NCBI GenBank assembly: GCA_027186245.1
Contig: CP114481.1
Location: forward strand, 2,898,501 to 2,962,500
Direction: 5' to 3'
DNA from: Coriaria nepalensis
Lineage: Eukaryota; Streptophyta; Magnoliopsida; Cucurbitales; Coriariaceae
DNA length: 64,000 nt
In this document: positions 48,586 through 59,029 of the stretch, piece by piece
Numbering within the stretch: position 1 is the first letter of the stretch
Layout of the letters: every line of letters begins with the position of its first letter
The notes under the pieces: model-generated
The model's database searches: none
Seen by the model: the letters and a program-made list of their open reading frames with translations, nothing else
Told to the model about the DNA's origin: nothing
Position numbers and translations under genes: made by a program

Positions 48586-49193
48586 AATATTAATCTCAAA
48601 AATATATTTGTTTGTTTATTTTGGAAAAAGACTTGTCGGAATCTGATTCTATCAGTACCGGTTGAAAATAATTCATAATATTATATTTATTATTTTATTT
48701 ATAAGAACATTTAGTATCTTTATTTTTATTTTGTATGAATATTTAGGATGTTTATCTAAGAAAAGTAAAAAAAAAAAAAACTAAGAAAACCAATCGATAG
48801 ACATTGGTCCTGACCAAAATGTTTAGACCGAAATCTTGAGTTGAGATTGTTAATATAAATTTTATTTTTAATATTAATTATGAATTTTAATGGGGCTTTT
48901 GACTCAACGGGTCGATAGAGTTTATGAGGCTTTCGACCCATAGAGTAAATTAGCAGTTATGCTAGTATATAGGTCGATGAGGTCAAAGGCCCATTATTTG
49001 TTGATATAGTCGATAAGGTCATAGAATAATTTGATTATACTGATTGATATATTGATAAAGCCTTCAACCCGTATACGAGCAGTTATGAGTATACAGGTCG
49101 TTGGGATAAGGTGGGAATGAAAGTGGTGACTATTATGAAATTGTGTTTATGTTGTGGATTGATGTTGGTTAATTTTATTTGTGTTAATTTATG

Positions 49194-50048
49194 TTGAACA
49201 TTTTTATCATATCCTGATATTTTAACATTCGACTTAGAACCATAAATGTTAAATATTTCATCATTCTATCTAAAGGTGAACCCTTCTATTATAACATAAT
49301 GTTTAAACTTTAGATTTAAAACCATAAAAGTTGACATTTTCTATCATAACCCAATAATTAAATATTAAACTTAAAATCATAAAGGTTTCACCTTTCATCA
49401 TTGGACCTAAAAGTTAAATCATTCTATTATAAAATAATGTTTAGATTTTAGATTTAAAACCATAAGGTTGACCCTTTCATCATTCAACCTAAAAGTTGAA
49501 TATTTATATCATGACCTAATGTTTAAACATTAGACTTTGAACTCTAAAGGTTGAATCTTTGAACCTTTCTATCATAATCCAATGATTAAACAATAGACTT
49601 AAAACCATAAATGTTTCACCTTTCATCATTCTACGTAAAAGTCGAACATTTCTATTATGACCTAATGTTTAAATATTAGACTTCAAACCTTAAAGGTTGA
49701 ACCTTTTATCATTCAACCTAAAAGTCGAACATTTCTATAATAACTCAATGATTAAATATTAGATTTAGAACCATAAAGGTTTCATCTTTCATCATTCCTC
49801 CTAAAAGTCAATCATTTCTATCATATTCGACTTAGAACCACAATGGTTCTATTATAACAAAATGCTTAAACATTAGATTTAAGACTTTAAAGATTGAATT
49901 TTTCATCATTTGACCTAAAGGTTAAGTCATTCTTTCATAACCTAATATTTGAACATTAGACTTAGAACCATAAACATTGAACCTTTCATCAATGGACCTA
50001 AAGGTTAGACATTTAATCATAACCTAATGTTTAAATGTTAGACTTAGA
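49194..50048. repeat. ~83-bp degenerate tandem repeat, about ten copies
   Basis: A unit with ordered words ACCTAATGTTTAAACATTAG, ACTTAGAACCATAAAGGTTG, CCTTTCATCATT, then CCTAAAAGTTGAACATTTCTA repeats about ten times with substitutions and small indels. Each unit contains an inverted GTTTAAAC centre and AACCT/AGGTT pairs, so single units could fold. No coding frame runs through it. Confidence 0.85.
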
Positions 50049-50050
50049 CT

Positions 50051-50158
50051 CAGACCGACGCATCTCACATATCGGTCTGAGATGCACAGACCGACGCATC
50101 TCACATGTAAGTCTGAAATGCACAGACCGACGCATCTCACATGTCGGTCTGAGATGCA
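50051..50158. repeat. Three tandem copies of a 36-bp partly palindromic unit
   Basis: Units begin at 50051, 50087 and 50123, each starting CAGACCGACGCATCTCACAT and ending in a GTCTGA(G/A)ATGCA-type half that is roughly complementary to the first half. Because the period is a multiple of three, the minus strand shows a repetitive open frame (C-I-S-D-R-H-V-R pattern). It is not a CRISPR: there are no unique spacers. Confidence 0.9.
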
Positions 50159-50239
50159 CAGGCCGTGAATGGGTTGGATTGTATGGCGATTACCGATATC
50201 TTTGATGCTCACGAAGGGCTTGAGGGGTAGGAATATATG

Positions 50240-50740
50240 AAATTACCGACTTGTGATATATTGGTATGTGCATCTCAAATTGACATCTCACATATAACTC
50301 TAAGGGTCGAAAGGCCCGACCTATGAAATGCCCTTTGACCCTTGACCTTTTGACCATTCAACTCGTCATCTCGCATGTAACTCTAAGTTACTCTACGAGT
50401 CAAAAGCTCTCGACCTATGAAATGCCCTTCGATCCTTGGAGTTACTTTACGGGTCAAATGGCCTTTACCTATGAATGGCCCTTTGACCCTTAGAATAACT
50501 TAGAGTTACATGTGAGATGACGAGTCGAAAGGTCAATGTCTCAGACCGACATCTCACATGTTGATTTGAGTTTAAGATGCATAGACTAATACCTCACATG
50601 TGCGTCTATATCAAAAGGTCGATGGGTCGAAAGGTCAAAGGGTCGAAGGGTCGAAGGGCCTTTCACAGGTTATGGCTCTTCGACTCTTAGAGTTACATAT
50701 AAGATGTCGGTCTATGCATCTCAAACCGATATGTTGGTAA
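50240..50740. repeat. GGGTCGAAAGG-type short repeats and scattered 36-bp-unit relatives
   Basis: Many short variants of GGGTCGAAAGGTCAA and its complement occur in both orientations, mixed with CATCTCACATGT words. The densest run is near 50600-50670. A related set of GGTCGAT(A/G)(A/G)GG words lies at about 48905-49110. Confidence 0.7.
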
Positions 50741-51049
50741 TTTCATATTTTCTACCAGTTCGAGTTATTGGAGGTTTTCAAAATACACTGAGTTTGTTTT
50801 CAAGAGAGAATAGGTTCGTGACTTCTAACGAGTTCGTAACTTCTAACGAATTCGTGAGCTCAAATGAGTTCTTTGATGGAAGGTAAAATGAAGTTTCGAA
50901 TGTATATTAATGGAGAGGGGAGGGGGTACGGAAGAAAAAAAAAAACAAAAGGAAAAAAGTTAATAGGTAATTTTATTTTTTTATTTTTATTTCAAAATAG
51001 TAAAAAGTAATAAATTAGAAAGAAAAGATATTTAGTAAAATAAATATCG

Positions 51050-51930
51050 AAAAGTAATTTTTTTAAAAATTTTAAAAAAAAATTCTCCGAGCATTAAAGT
51101 GGAGAAAGTTGAGATCAACAATAAACCCGAAACAACAGAAAAAATAAAACAAGAAAAGACAAAACAAACAAACAGTAAACAAATCAGGCCTATACAAGGG
51201 CCGAAACCAAGTGACAACCCCAAATCCTAGCAACTAGGAGGAGACAACGAAACTACACAAAGCCCAAAGAAAATCACACCTAATAGAGCAACCAATAGAG
51301 ACAACAAACAAATTCATATCCCAACTCATAAGGTAACCTAGAGAACAATAACGACACAGATCCTCAAACTTTAGCCAATTACTTTTTCATCGAATGCTTC
51401 GTCCTCGCAAGCTAACTCAGAGGAAAAGGCATTCAGCAACCCGAAGTCATCGTCACCCAGAAGCACAGAGGGAATAGAAGGGTCAGCTTTAGTGAAATCA
51501 ACCGATCTGGAAAAGAGGAGAGAGCCATCATCTAAACACTCAGATTTCTCACTAGATTCTTCGCTCACCAAAGCAAGCTCAGTAGGCCTATCACCATTTA
51601 ACAGGAGCAACAAAATATTCACAATCAATCATCAAGATCTCCACCGACAAGGGAGGGGGATTAAAAACACAACTGGAAACCAGGCTCTCCCCTTGCTTCG
51701 ATCTTGAAGCTACCAAATCAGCAGCTCTATTGGCTGATCTTTTGATCAGTGAAACCGAAGAAGCTAAAAAAGCTTCTTTTAACACCACAAACTCATCGAA
51801 AATGCTTCTAGCCCTACAAACTCCAGAAAAGTCTTCTCCAACCCTTTCCCCAAAAATTGAAGCTGCATCTCTTTCTAGCCCTCCAATCCTCGAAAATGCT
51901 TCTAGCCCGGGCTTCTGACATGTCAACCGA
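51050..51930 (-). pseudogene. LINE 3' fragment with RNase H-like tail
   Basis: The minus strand at 51591-51926 reads EFVVLKEAFLASSVSLIKRS, then ANRAADLVAS, matching the end of the RNase H domain of plant LINE polyproteins (a V-K/R-RxAN-xxA-xxLA pattern). Below it a non-coding stretch rich in T and TTTG words (minus strand) resembles a LINE 3' UTR. No reverse transcriptase is present, so it is a fragment; no clear poly(A) end was found. Confidence 0.55.
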
Positions 51931-51943
51931 ACTCGCCTGAAAA

Positions 51944-52095
51944 CAGTGGCGGAACCAGAGATGAATACCAGCTGGGCGGAATTTTAAATAAAATTGTAAA
52001 AATATCAAATAAATAAAAAATATGAATAAAATCTATCAATACACATATACTTATATATATCATACGTATATATATCACATCATACATATGCATAT
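51944..52095. mobile_element. CAGTGGCGGAACC transposon end fragment
   Basis: CAGTGGCGGAACCAGAG at 51944 is a common type of hAT-like terminal sequence in plant non-autonomous elements. No partner end was located, and the segment runs into the Gypsy LTR. Confidence 0.35.
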
Positions 52096-52792
52096 TGTTA
52101 GAGTCGATAGAGGTTTTGAAAATAGAGTTTCAAGATGAGATAATAATTAAGGTTGAGGTATAGGAAAATTGAAGTGACATTAATCAGCCTAATAATAACT
52201 TAACAGGATGAGAAGACTCAAGATGACGTTGAGGTTGAATTATGTATTTTCTAGTTCAATTCAGACATGGGCATGGGGACGGCGAACGAGTAGACATGTG
52301 GAAAGTAACCAATACTTGAGTGGAGATTATGTCCCTAGCATATCAGATAAGGGTGGCGCTGCTATGCGTTGAGGTGCTTCAGAAGCTGTCAGACTGTGGC
52401 AGCGTCATGATATGCAGAGAGACATGTGAGTAAGGAGTAGATCCTTAGTATGTCAGATTACAAAGGCATCGACACACATCATATAGCAAGGAATGATCAG
52501 AACGTTGAACAATGAGAGTGACATACGTGTAAAGCTGTCTGGTGTCTCCAAACTTAAACCAAGTATAAAAGCGAAATGACTTAACCGTAAAAAATAATGC
52601 AAATTTCTCAAGAGAAATAACAAATACACACAAATATTCTCCCTTTATCTCTCTAGAAAACTAACTACAACGTCGAAGCGAGGTTGGCCAACCACCACCC
52701 CGGCCGTAGTTTGCTTCTGAGTACAGGTAGTGATCTTGGGACACACTGTGGACAGTAGAGCCTTTCGTTGTGGATGAAAATCTACGTCAACA
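52096..52792 (+). mobile_element. Gypsy 5' LTR (697 bp)
   Basis: It starts TGTTAGAGTCG at 52096 and ends GTCAACA at 52792, directly before GTTTGGCGTCGAC, a variant of the TTGGCGCCGTCTGTGG-type sequence that follows the 5' LTR in many plant Gypsy elements. The gag remnant downstream is in the same orientation, so this is a 5' LTR. Confidence 0.6.
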
Positions 52793-54870
52793 GTTTGGCG
52801 TCGACTATGACAACGATTGTATTAATTCTCAAAGTTCCGACAGATCAATACCCTAACCTTAAAAAGTGTGTAAAATGGAAAACTGTGAAAAAGAGCAGAT
52901 TGGAGAGAGTGAAGGGGAAGAGAGAGGCGGAGGAAGAGGAATTCTTCCTCCCCTATCTAAAAGAAGAGAAACACGTTCTGCGAGCACTGCTAGAAGACAA
53001 CCAATACTTCCACAAACCTCTCCAATGGCGACAATGGAGTAGACATATTGCTAGCTATAGAAAGGATAGAAAGAGGCCTGATAGAAAGAGGTCTGATAGA
53101 AAGAGGCCTGACAGAAAGAGTTGGCCAAGTGTTGGAGCGCTCAATAGATGTGAGGATCGCAGAGATAAGAGCCAAAATAAGGTAGGAGGAGAGAGAAGGA
53201 CACCAGAGCAGAGGCATATACCTTCCGATGGGAGAGCGCCGAGGTTCATCCATTGGTAGGAGATCCCACCCTGAGTAAGATGGTGTAGTGTCTCATTTTA
53301 AGACATCAACTATGTTGGGGGGCACATGGGGATTCAATGAATAAGGCTGAGGAACTGAACCCCTAGAGATTCTTAAGGGACACCAAGCTCCCTACAAAAG
53401 GGACCGAGGTGTAGACGGGACAAGCGAAAGTGATCCGAGAGTTGACTAAAAGAATGAAGAAGCTAGAAGTAACGATCAAGGGAACGACGCTATGTATGGA
53501 TGAACTAGAGAGCCCATTTACTAAGCAAGTGCAAAATGCTCAATTGCCAAAGAAGTTTAGAGCCTCGTTCCTAGTGTACGATGGAAAAAAGGATCCTAGG
53601 AACTACGTCAATTCGTATAAGACATGCATAAGGATGAATGGTACGTCTGATGAATTGATGTCAATGTTTTCATATCACATTGATAGACTCGGCTATTGAC
53701 TAGTATAGATTCCTCACGTCGAGCACTATTGACTCATTCAATGAGTCGAAGCAGTTTTTGTGTCAAACTACTGGGAAGTAACTAATACGCAACTCCCCCT
53801 CATTAGCCTTTATACCATAAGGCAGAACCATGAGGAATCCTTGTTGGATTAAGTAGAACGATTTAACCGAACTTCGAGGAAGGTAGACCAAGCAGGAAAT
53901 ATTAGGGTTCTACATGCCTTCTTTCATCAGCCACTCAGGAAAGAAGCATTTTAGTTCTTATGTTGAGGCTTTGCTAGAGGTAAAAAGAATAAGGGTGGCT
54001 GACAAGATCTTTGTAACACAATTAAGGATTCAATGAGAAAGGGGAGAGAATAGTTGGGGATATGAAGGGAAGAGGAAAAGAGATGACCCGGAGGGAAGGT
54101 TGAATAGAGAGAGGTTAAGAAGATGAGGGAGGATGAAAGAAAAAGCCCGAAAAGGAAAATGGTAACCTCGTTTTTCAGGTATACCTTTACCCCACTCGTA
54201 GCAGGTATCGACCTGATCTACAACCAGTTTAGAAATCACAACCTAATCAGGGCTCCTAAGCTGAAAAGTTCAATAGCTTAGTGAGATCGAAGGTCATATT
54301 GCAAATATCATGGGGATCATGGCCACAAAATAGAAGATTGTTTACAACTTGGGAGGTGGAGAGACTAATATATAAGGTAAGCTTGGGGTAATTCGTGAAC
54401 AGAGAAGGAAAGGGAAACCTAAGAAGGGGAGGAAGGAATGAGGACCGAGAGAACAAGATGGAGGATTAGCAGGAAAATAACCTCGGAGATCAAAATGTAG
54501 CGGGGGAAATTCAAGTGATTGTAGGAAGACTTGAAGGGAGAGACTCAGGTCGATAGAGAAGTAAATAGATGAGGAGCCTGATGCAAACTGAGGTGTTCTC
54601 GATTTCGATGACCCTTCAGAGCAAGGCGTCATCCGACATTACCTTCAATAACTTGGATGATAAAGGGATCATATACCCTCATATACTCTTACAATGATGT
54701 CTTGGTCATCTCGGCTAATGTATCAACCTTACTGATACATCGAGTACTGGTCAACTCAGGTAATGCGGTGGATGTCTTGTCCATGCAAATATCATCTTCA
54801 ATACTATGTTCTTCGTTATATATCAATGGTCATCCAAGTTTGCTGCCTATAGTTATTTTCCTTTAATTCG
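52793..54870 (+). pseudogene. Ty3/Gypsy gag and protease remnant
   Basis: Plus-strand pieces in order: a charged leader region with RKRPDRK-type repeats (52768-53259); a gag core (53430-53920) with PFTKQVQNAQLPKKF, YDGKKDPRNYVNSYKT and ESLLD-VERFNRTSRK; a zinc-knuckle-like CKYHGDHGHKIEDC (about 54297-54340); and a retropepsin remnant (54657-54800) where the usual DSGSS active site reads NSGNAVD, so the catalytic Asp is lost. Stops and frameshifts separate the pieces. Reverse transcriptase, RNase H and integrase are absent: homology stops near 54870. Confidence 0.75.
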
Positions 54871-55487
54871 CCCGGATGAGAAGGAAGAAGAGGGAAGCTG
54901 GTTCGTGCGGATAAAGCTCTGGTTAGCAATGGACTGTGATTTTATACTGTGATTGTGGGTGAGTTGAAGAAGACAACCTTTTTTCTTTATTTTTTTTTTC
55001 TTTTTGAGTTTTAGGGTTCTTTAAACCTTTTTACCGTTTTAATATTTTAGGGTATTAATGTCTTTTACATTTTTTTTCTTCTTTTTTGGTTTTTGATTTG
55101 ATTTATACATTTTTTAAGTTATGTATCAAAAAGTTTGAAAAGATAGTCATTTAATAAAATGATTATTGAAAGATGGACATTTTATCATATTATCTCTTAA
55201 TAAAAAAGAAAGGAAGTGGACAACATTAAAGTGCAATCCTCACTCTAAACACCAATTGGTTGGAGCATGTATGAGATTTTTATATATGGGATTTTTTGTT
55301 GATAGGACTAGTTAAAATATTTTCCATATTAGTTTGTTTTAAATAATATAAAGGTCTTCTTAACTATTTTAAGATGTAAGAGGCCAAAGGGTTATTTTGG
55401 TTTATCTTTTTAATAAATGTAGCAGTGCTGTTGTATCATGCTAGACGGTTCATGGGTCCTACACTCCTGTATAGCCAAGGAAAAGGA
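54871..55487. other. AT-rich spacer, nothing recognised
   Basis: No gene or bordered repeat was seen. Confidence 0.35.
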
Positions 55488-58400
55488 TAGTGGTGGCAAT
55501 CCGGGCTGGCCCAGCCCGCATTGGACATGAGCTCATTTAAGTCGACTCGAGCCTTAAAAAGGGGCCTAAAAATGAGGATTTTTTTTTGATAAACAATTAT
55601 CCCGTGATAGAATAAATAAGTTTTAGAGTTCAATAAAGTAGTTTTATGACGTAGTAAGTAAGTTTTATAATACAAAAGTAGTATATTTATTTATTTTATT
55701 TAATAACTTATATTTTATTATGTTCTGGTGAAACAGATGAACCCAAAATAATATTATCTTAAAATTTTGTAATTTTTTTTCCAATTTTTTTTTGAAGACT
55801 TATAATTTAGTATATTATTAACAAAGAGTTAGCCAAACAAATAACTTTATTGTGATTTGTAATAATAGATAGTTCCGTCAAAAAAACCTCTCGGCCTAAA
55901 GGAAAAAAAAAATAGAACTTACAATAAAGTCTTAAAAATAAGGAAAAAAATACATTATCAAAATTACATCATAATCTATAATTTCTAATGAGAGGTTGAA
56001 CTACTTCCTACCCCACAATTAGGAGCTTCGTATTCAGATTCAAGATATAAATTATCAAATGCTCCGTACATTTCTTCTTGATCCGTCATTTGATGTTGGT
56101 TTTGTTGATTTGCACAGTCCCAATCTCTAATGCACTATCACTATCAGAAATAATTTCAGGCGTTAATTTAGTTTTTCTATCAGAAATAATTCTCCCACCG
56201 ATGTTAAAGGCTGATTCTGAAGACACTGCTGAGATGGGGACGATCAACACGTCATGTGCGAGTAGAGCTAATATAGGAAACTTTTTTGAATTATACTTCC
56301 ACCATTGTTGCAAAATATTAAAGATACTTCTGAAACTCTCTATATTCTAAAGTATCACTACTTGAAGAACTCTTCTTCTTATTGTAAATATTTCATATTG
56401 CCTTCTCTGGTTGTTCATTTTGTTGATCAGATCGTCGCGGTCGCAAGTCACTATACTTATTTTCATAAACTTCATATAATTTTATATTTACATTAGCAAT
56501 TAGTTTATCATAAGAAATATCTAATTCTCTTCATGTAAAATAAACAACCTCACTAAAACCTTCATATTTAAGTCTAGGATCCAATAGAACTCCAAAACAA
56601 TACAAAAGTGGAATTTCTTTCCAATATTTTAAATATTTTATTTTTTCTATAATCGGTTTAAAAATAATATCATTATCATAAGCAGTAGACATTTGAACAA
56701 TATCAACAAATTGTGCAATAACTAACGGTGAAGTAGGATAATAAATACCAGATAAAATTATAGTAGACTCGTAATTTTTTTTGAGAATTTGTTAAATTTT
56801 TAGCAATATCCCAATCGTTTTCACGCAATATAGTAGATGTACCTTATTTTAGATGTAAGAACTTGTAAACTCATTTTTATATAGAATAGCTTGTTGTAAC
56901 ATTATATAAGTTGAATTCCATCTTATGTCCATATCAAGTGCAAACTTCTGAGGTTTCTTACTTGTGTTCTTGCATAATTGTCTAAATGCAACTATACAAG
57001 GATTAGAGCTAATTATGAAAGCTAATGCATCTCGAATATTTGTGATTTCATTCGTTACCAATCTCATACATGCTTTGACAATGAAGTTTATTATGTAACA
57101 AGCACACCGTTGATGTAGAAATATTCCACCATTGTGCCCACTAAGCTGATCATCAAACAAAGATATTACTTTCGTATTTGCATAAACATTATCCAATGTG
57201 ATTGATATTATACGTTGTTTTATATCAAATTCATTCAAAAATTACATAATAATATCACAAATATTTTCAACATTATGTTGAGTCTCAATAACTCTAAAAC
57301 CTATTTTTTTTTTTCATAGATTATTCGACATCTAAATAATGACTAACTATAGATAAATAATCCTGCTTAGACCTTGCACTCCAAATATCATATGTTAATG
57401 CAATACTAACATGAGGTGAACCTAATGATTTTTTTAAAGCATCACGTTATTTTTTAAAATATGCTTTTATATCACTTCTAGTTGTATTTCTACTTACTCT
57501 CCTATAGGAATAATAATATGAGTCTCGAACAAAGTTTTCATAATATTCAGAGTCAGCAAAACCAATATGCAAATAAAAATAAGCAATCAACTTAGCAAGA
57601 TTATCTCTGGCTCTCATTTTGTTATATGATCACGTAGAGACTGAAGCATCAAGTTGAAAATTTAATTGAGTTTGAGAAGTACCTATACCGGGTGTGAGAT
57701 CAGGTATGCATTTATCTTTATGATGTTTTAAGTGGGTAGTTCCACCAATCCCAGTAATAGTTAGAGTTTTTTTGCATACCTTACATACATCATATTTTTT
57801 AATTTTACCGTGTTTATCTGACTTGTACAACTCGTCAAAACAAAGCCAAACTTCTGATGTTGTCTTCTTGCATTTTGTAGAAACAGTTGTACTCGTTGTA
57901 ATTGTTACTTCATCGTCGAGATCGACCTCATCCTCGTGGACCTCATCTATATTCGGAAAAATACTTTCGTCCAATTTCATATATCATGTACTATAAAATG
58001 ATAATTCTGGCTAGCCTCCGAAATCATGTGTGTTATCCAAGTTATCCATTTTCTATATTATTAAATATATATAAATAAATAAATAAATAAATATATATAT
58101 ATATATTAAAATTTGTTAGAACTTGGAAGATAAAATTTACAAAAAATAATTATAATAATAAAGATTAAAATACATTATAATAAAATAAAAAAATTAAACT
58201 AACTTGAAATTAAATTTTGGAACTTGAGAGTTGAGAGTCGAGACTATAATCAAGAATTGTAAAATTGATAATTAAGACTTTAAATTAGTAAGAAAAATAA
58301 ATAGAGAAAAATTGAGAGTTGAGAGATGATTTTTTGGTTGTGAATTATGATTTATGAAAATAATTTGAGGAGGTTATAAGAAAAATAATGAAAATGGAAA

Positions 58401-58802
58401 GTAATGGATAGTTGAGAGATAATTTTTTGAATTGTGAATTATGATTTATGAATATAATTTGAGGATGTATTTATAATAAAAAGAGAAAAATTTGAATTAA
58501 AAAAAAAATAGCAGGGAGCCTAAGGCGTATGTAGCAGGATAATACTGTTCACCCGTGAATAGTCCGTATACCTGCGGATAGCCTGCATACCCACAGGTTG
58601 ATCCGTGGTCCATTTTAAAAACGGACCAAGGTGGGCTGCTGCAGATATGTAACTTAATTCAGCTCGCGCTTGTGTATGGGCCGAGCCCATACTCGCATAT
58701 AGCAGGTGCGGGTACAGATACGGATGCGGATGCGGATGCGGGTCAAACTTTAATAGACTTAGCTGAATAGATTCGGACTCGCCCGACCCAAATTGTCACT
58801 CG
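55488..58802 (-). mobile_element. hAT transposon (RICESLEEPER type), near full length but broken
   Basis: The left end begins TAGTGGTGGCAATCCGGGCT at 55488. The right end, read on the minus strand from about 58802, begins GAGTGACAATTTGGGTCGGG, an imperfect inverted partner. Both ends are followed by GC-rich subterminal repeats (AGCCCG/GGGCT words on the left; a GGATGCGGATGCGG run at about 58718-58740 on the right). A transposase gene lies between on the minus strand. A clean 8-bp target duplication was not found, so exact ends are approximate. Confidence 0.7.
56080..57980 (-). pseudogene. hAT transposase gene (RICESLEEPER-like), interrupted
   Basis: From an ATG at 57980 the minus strand encodes an acidic N-terminus and a BED-type zinc finger (CKVCKKTLTITGIGG, then THLKHHKDKC). 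After disrupted sequence, 57238-56849 reads the hAT core: ITLDNVYANTKVISLF, HQRCACYIINFIVKA, then DMDIRWNSTYIMLQQAILY. The end, 56313-56086, reads the C-terminal dimerisation domain: WWKYNSKKFPILALLAHDVL, then PISAVSSESAFNIGGRIIS. A stop sits immediately before the 57238 block, and others lie between the blocks. Related transposases are about 650-700 residues, which fits the span; this copy cannot make a full protein. Confidence 0.85.
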
Positions 58803-59029
58803 GATATCAATCAAACGGAATATATCGTGTTAAAACGTACATTTAGAAGGAAAAAAAAAAAGTGAATCTGCCACTTCCATTTGGGCCTACCATAGACACG
58901 GACATGCAGTCGCAGCCACCCGCTTCAAACTAGTGGATGCTGACCGAGGCCTAACCGCTGCTGGAGTTTCCTGGCTCATTTGCCTTTCTCTGTCTTTCTC
59001 TAGATCCTCTTTTGAAGCTCTGCGCAGAC
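58803..59029 (+). promoter_or_regulatory. AAH promoter/leader region
   Basis: Only about 230 bases separate the hAT end from the first good AAH ATG, so the promoter may extend into, or have been cut by, the transposon. A short upstream ATG at 58937 opens a six-codon frame. No clear TATA box was identified. Confidence 0.4.

Larger units (their letters stand above)
48253..51040. mobile_element. Probable non-autonomous Mutator-like relative filled with tandem repeats
   Basis: The left end has TTTAGATAAATACTCTCC at 48253-48270; the right end, on the minus strand, has TTTTACTAAATATCTTTTCT at 51021-51040. These resemble, in the same inverted arrangement, the motifs bracketing the Ulp1/MURA element at 30505-36554. 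Near both left and right interiors are words shared with that element (ATTGGACC(G/A)AT and CATCTCACATGTCGGT). No transposase or protease remains. The interior is almost entirely tandem repeats. The relationship is inferred from short motifs. Confidence 0.4.

Noticed and set aside
50051..50158. CRISPR-like array of 36-base repeats
   Set aside because: The units are directly adjacent with no unique spacers, and the surroundings are a plant nuclear genome.
51032..51223. Hydrophobic 63-codon minus-strand frame as a small membrane protein
   Set aside because: It lies in the T-rich LINE 3' region; T-rich DNA automatically gives Phe/Leu-rich frames.
52990..53253. Leu/Ser-rich minus-strand frames opposite the Gypsy leader
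   Set aside because: They are complements of the Arg/Lys/Asp repeat in the Gypsy remnant.
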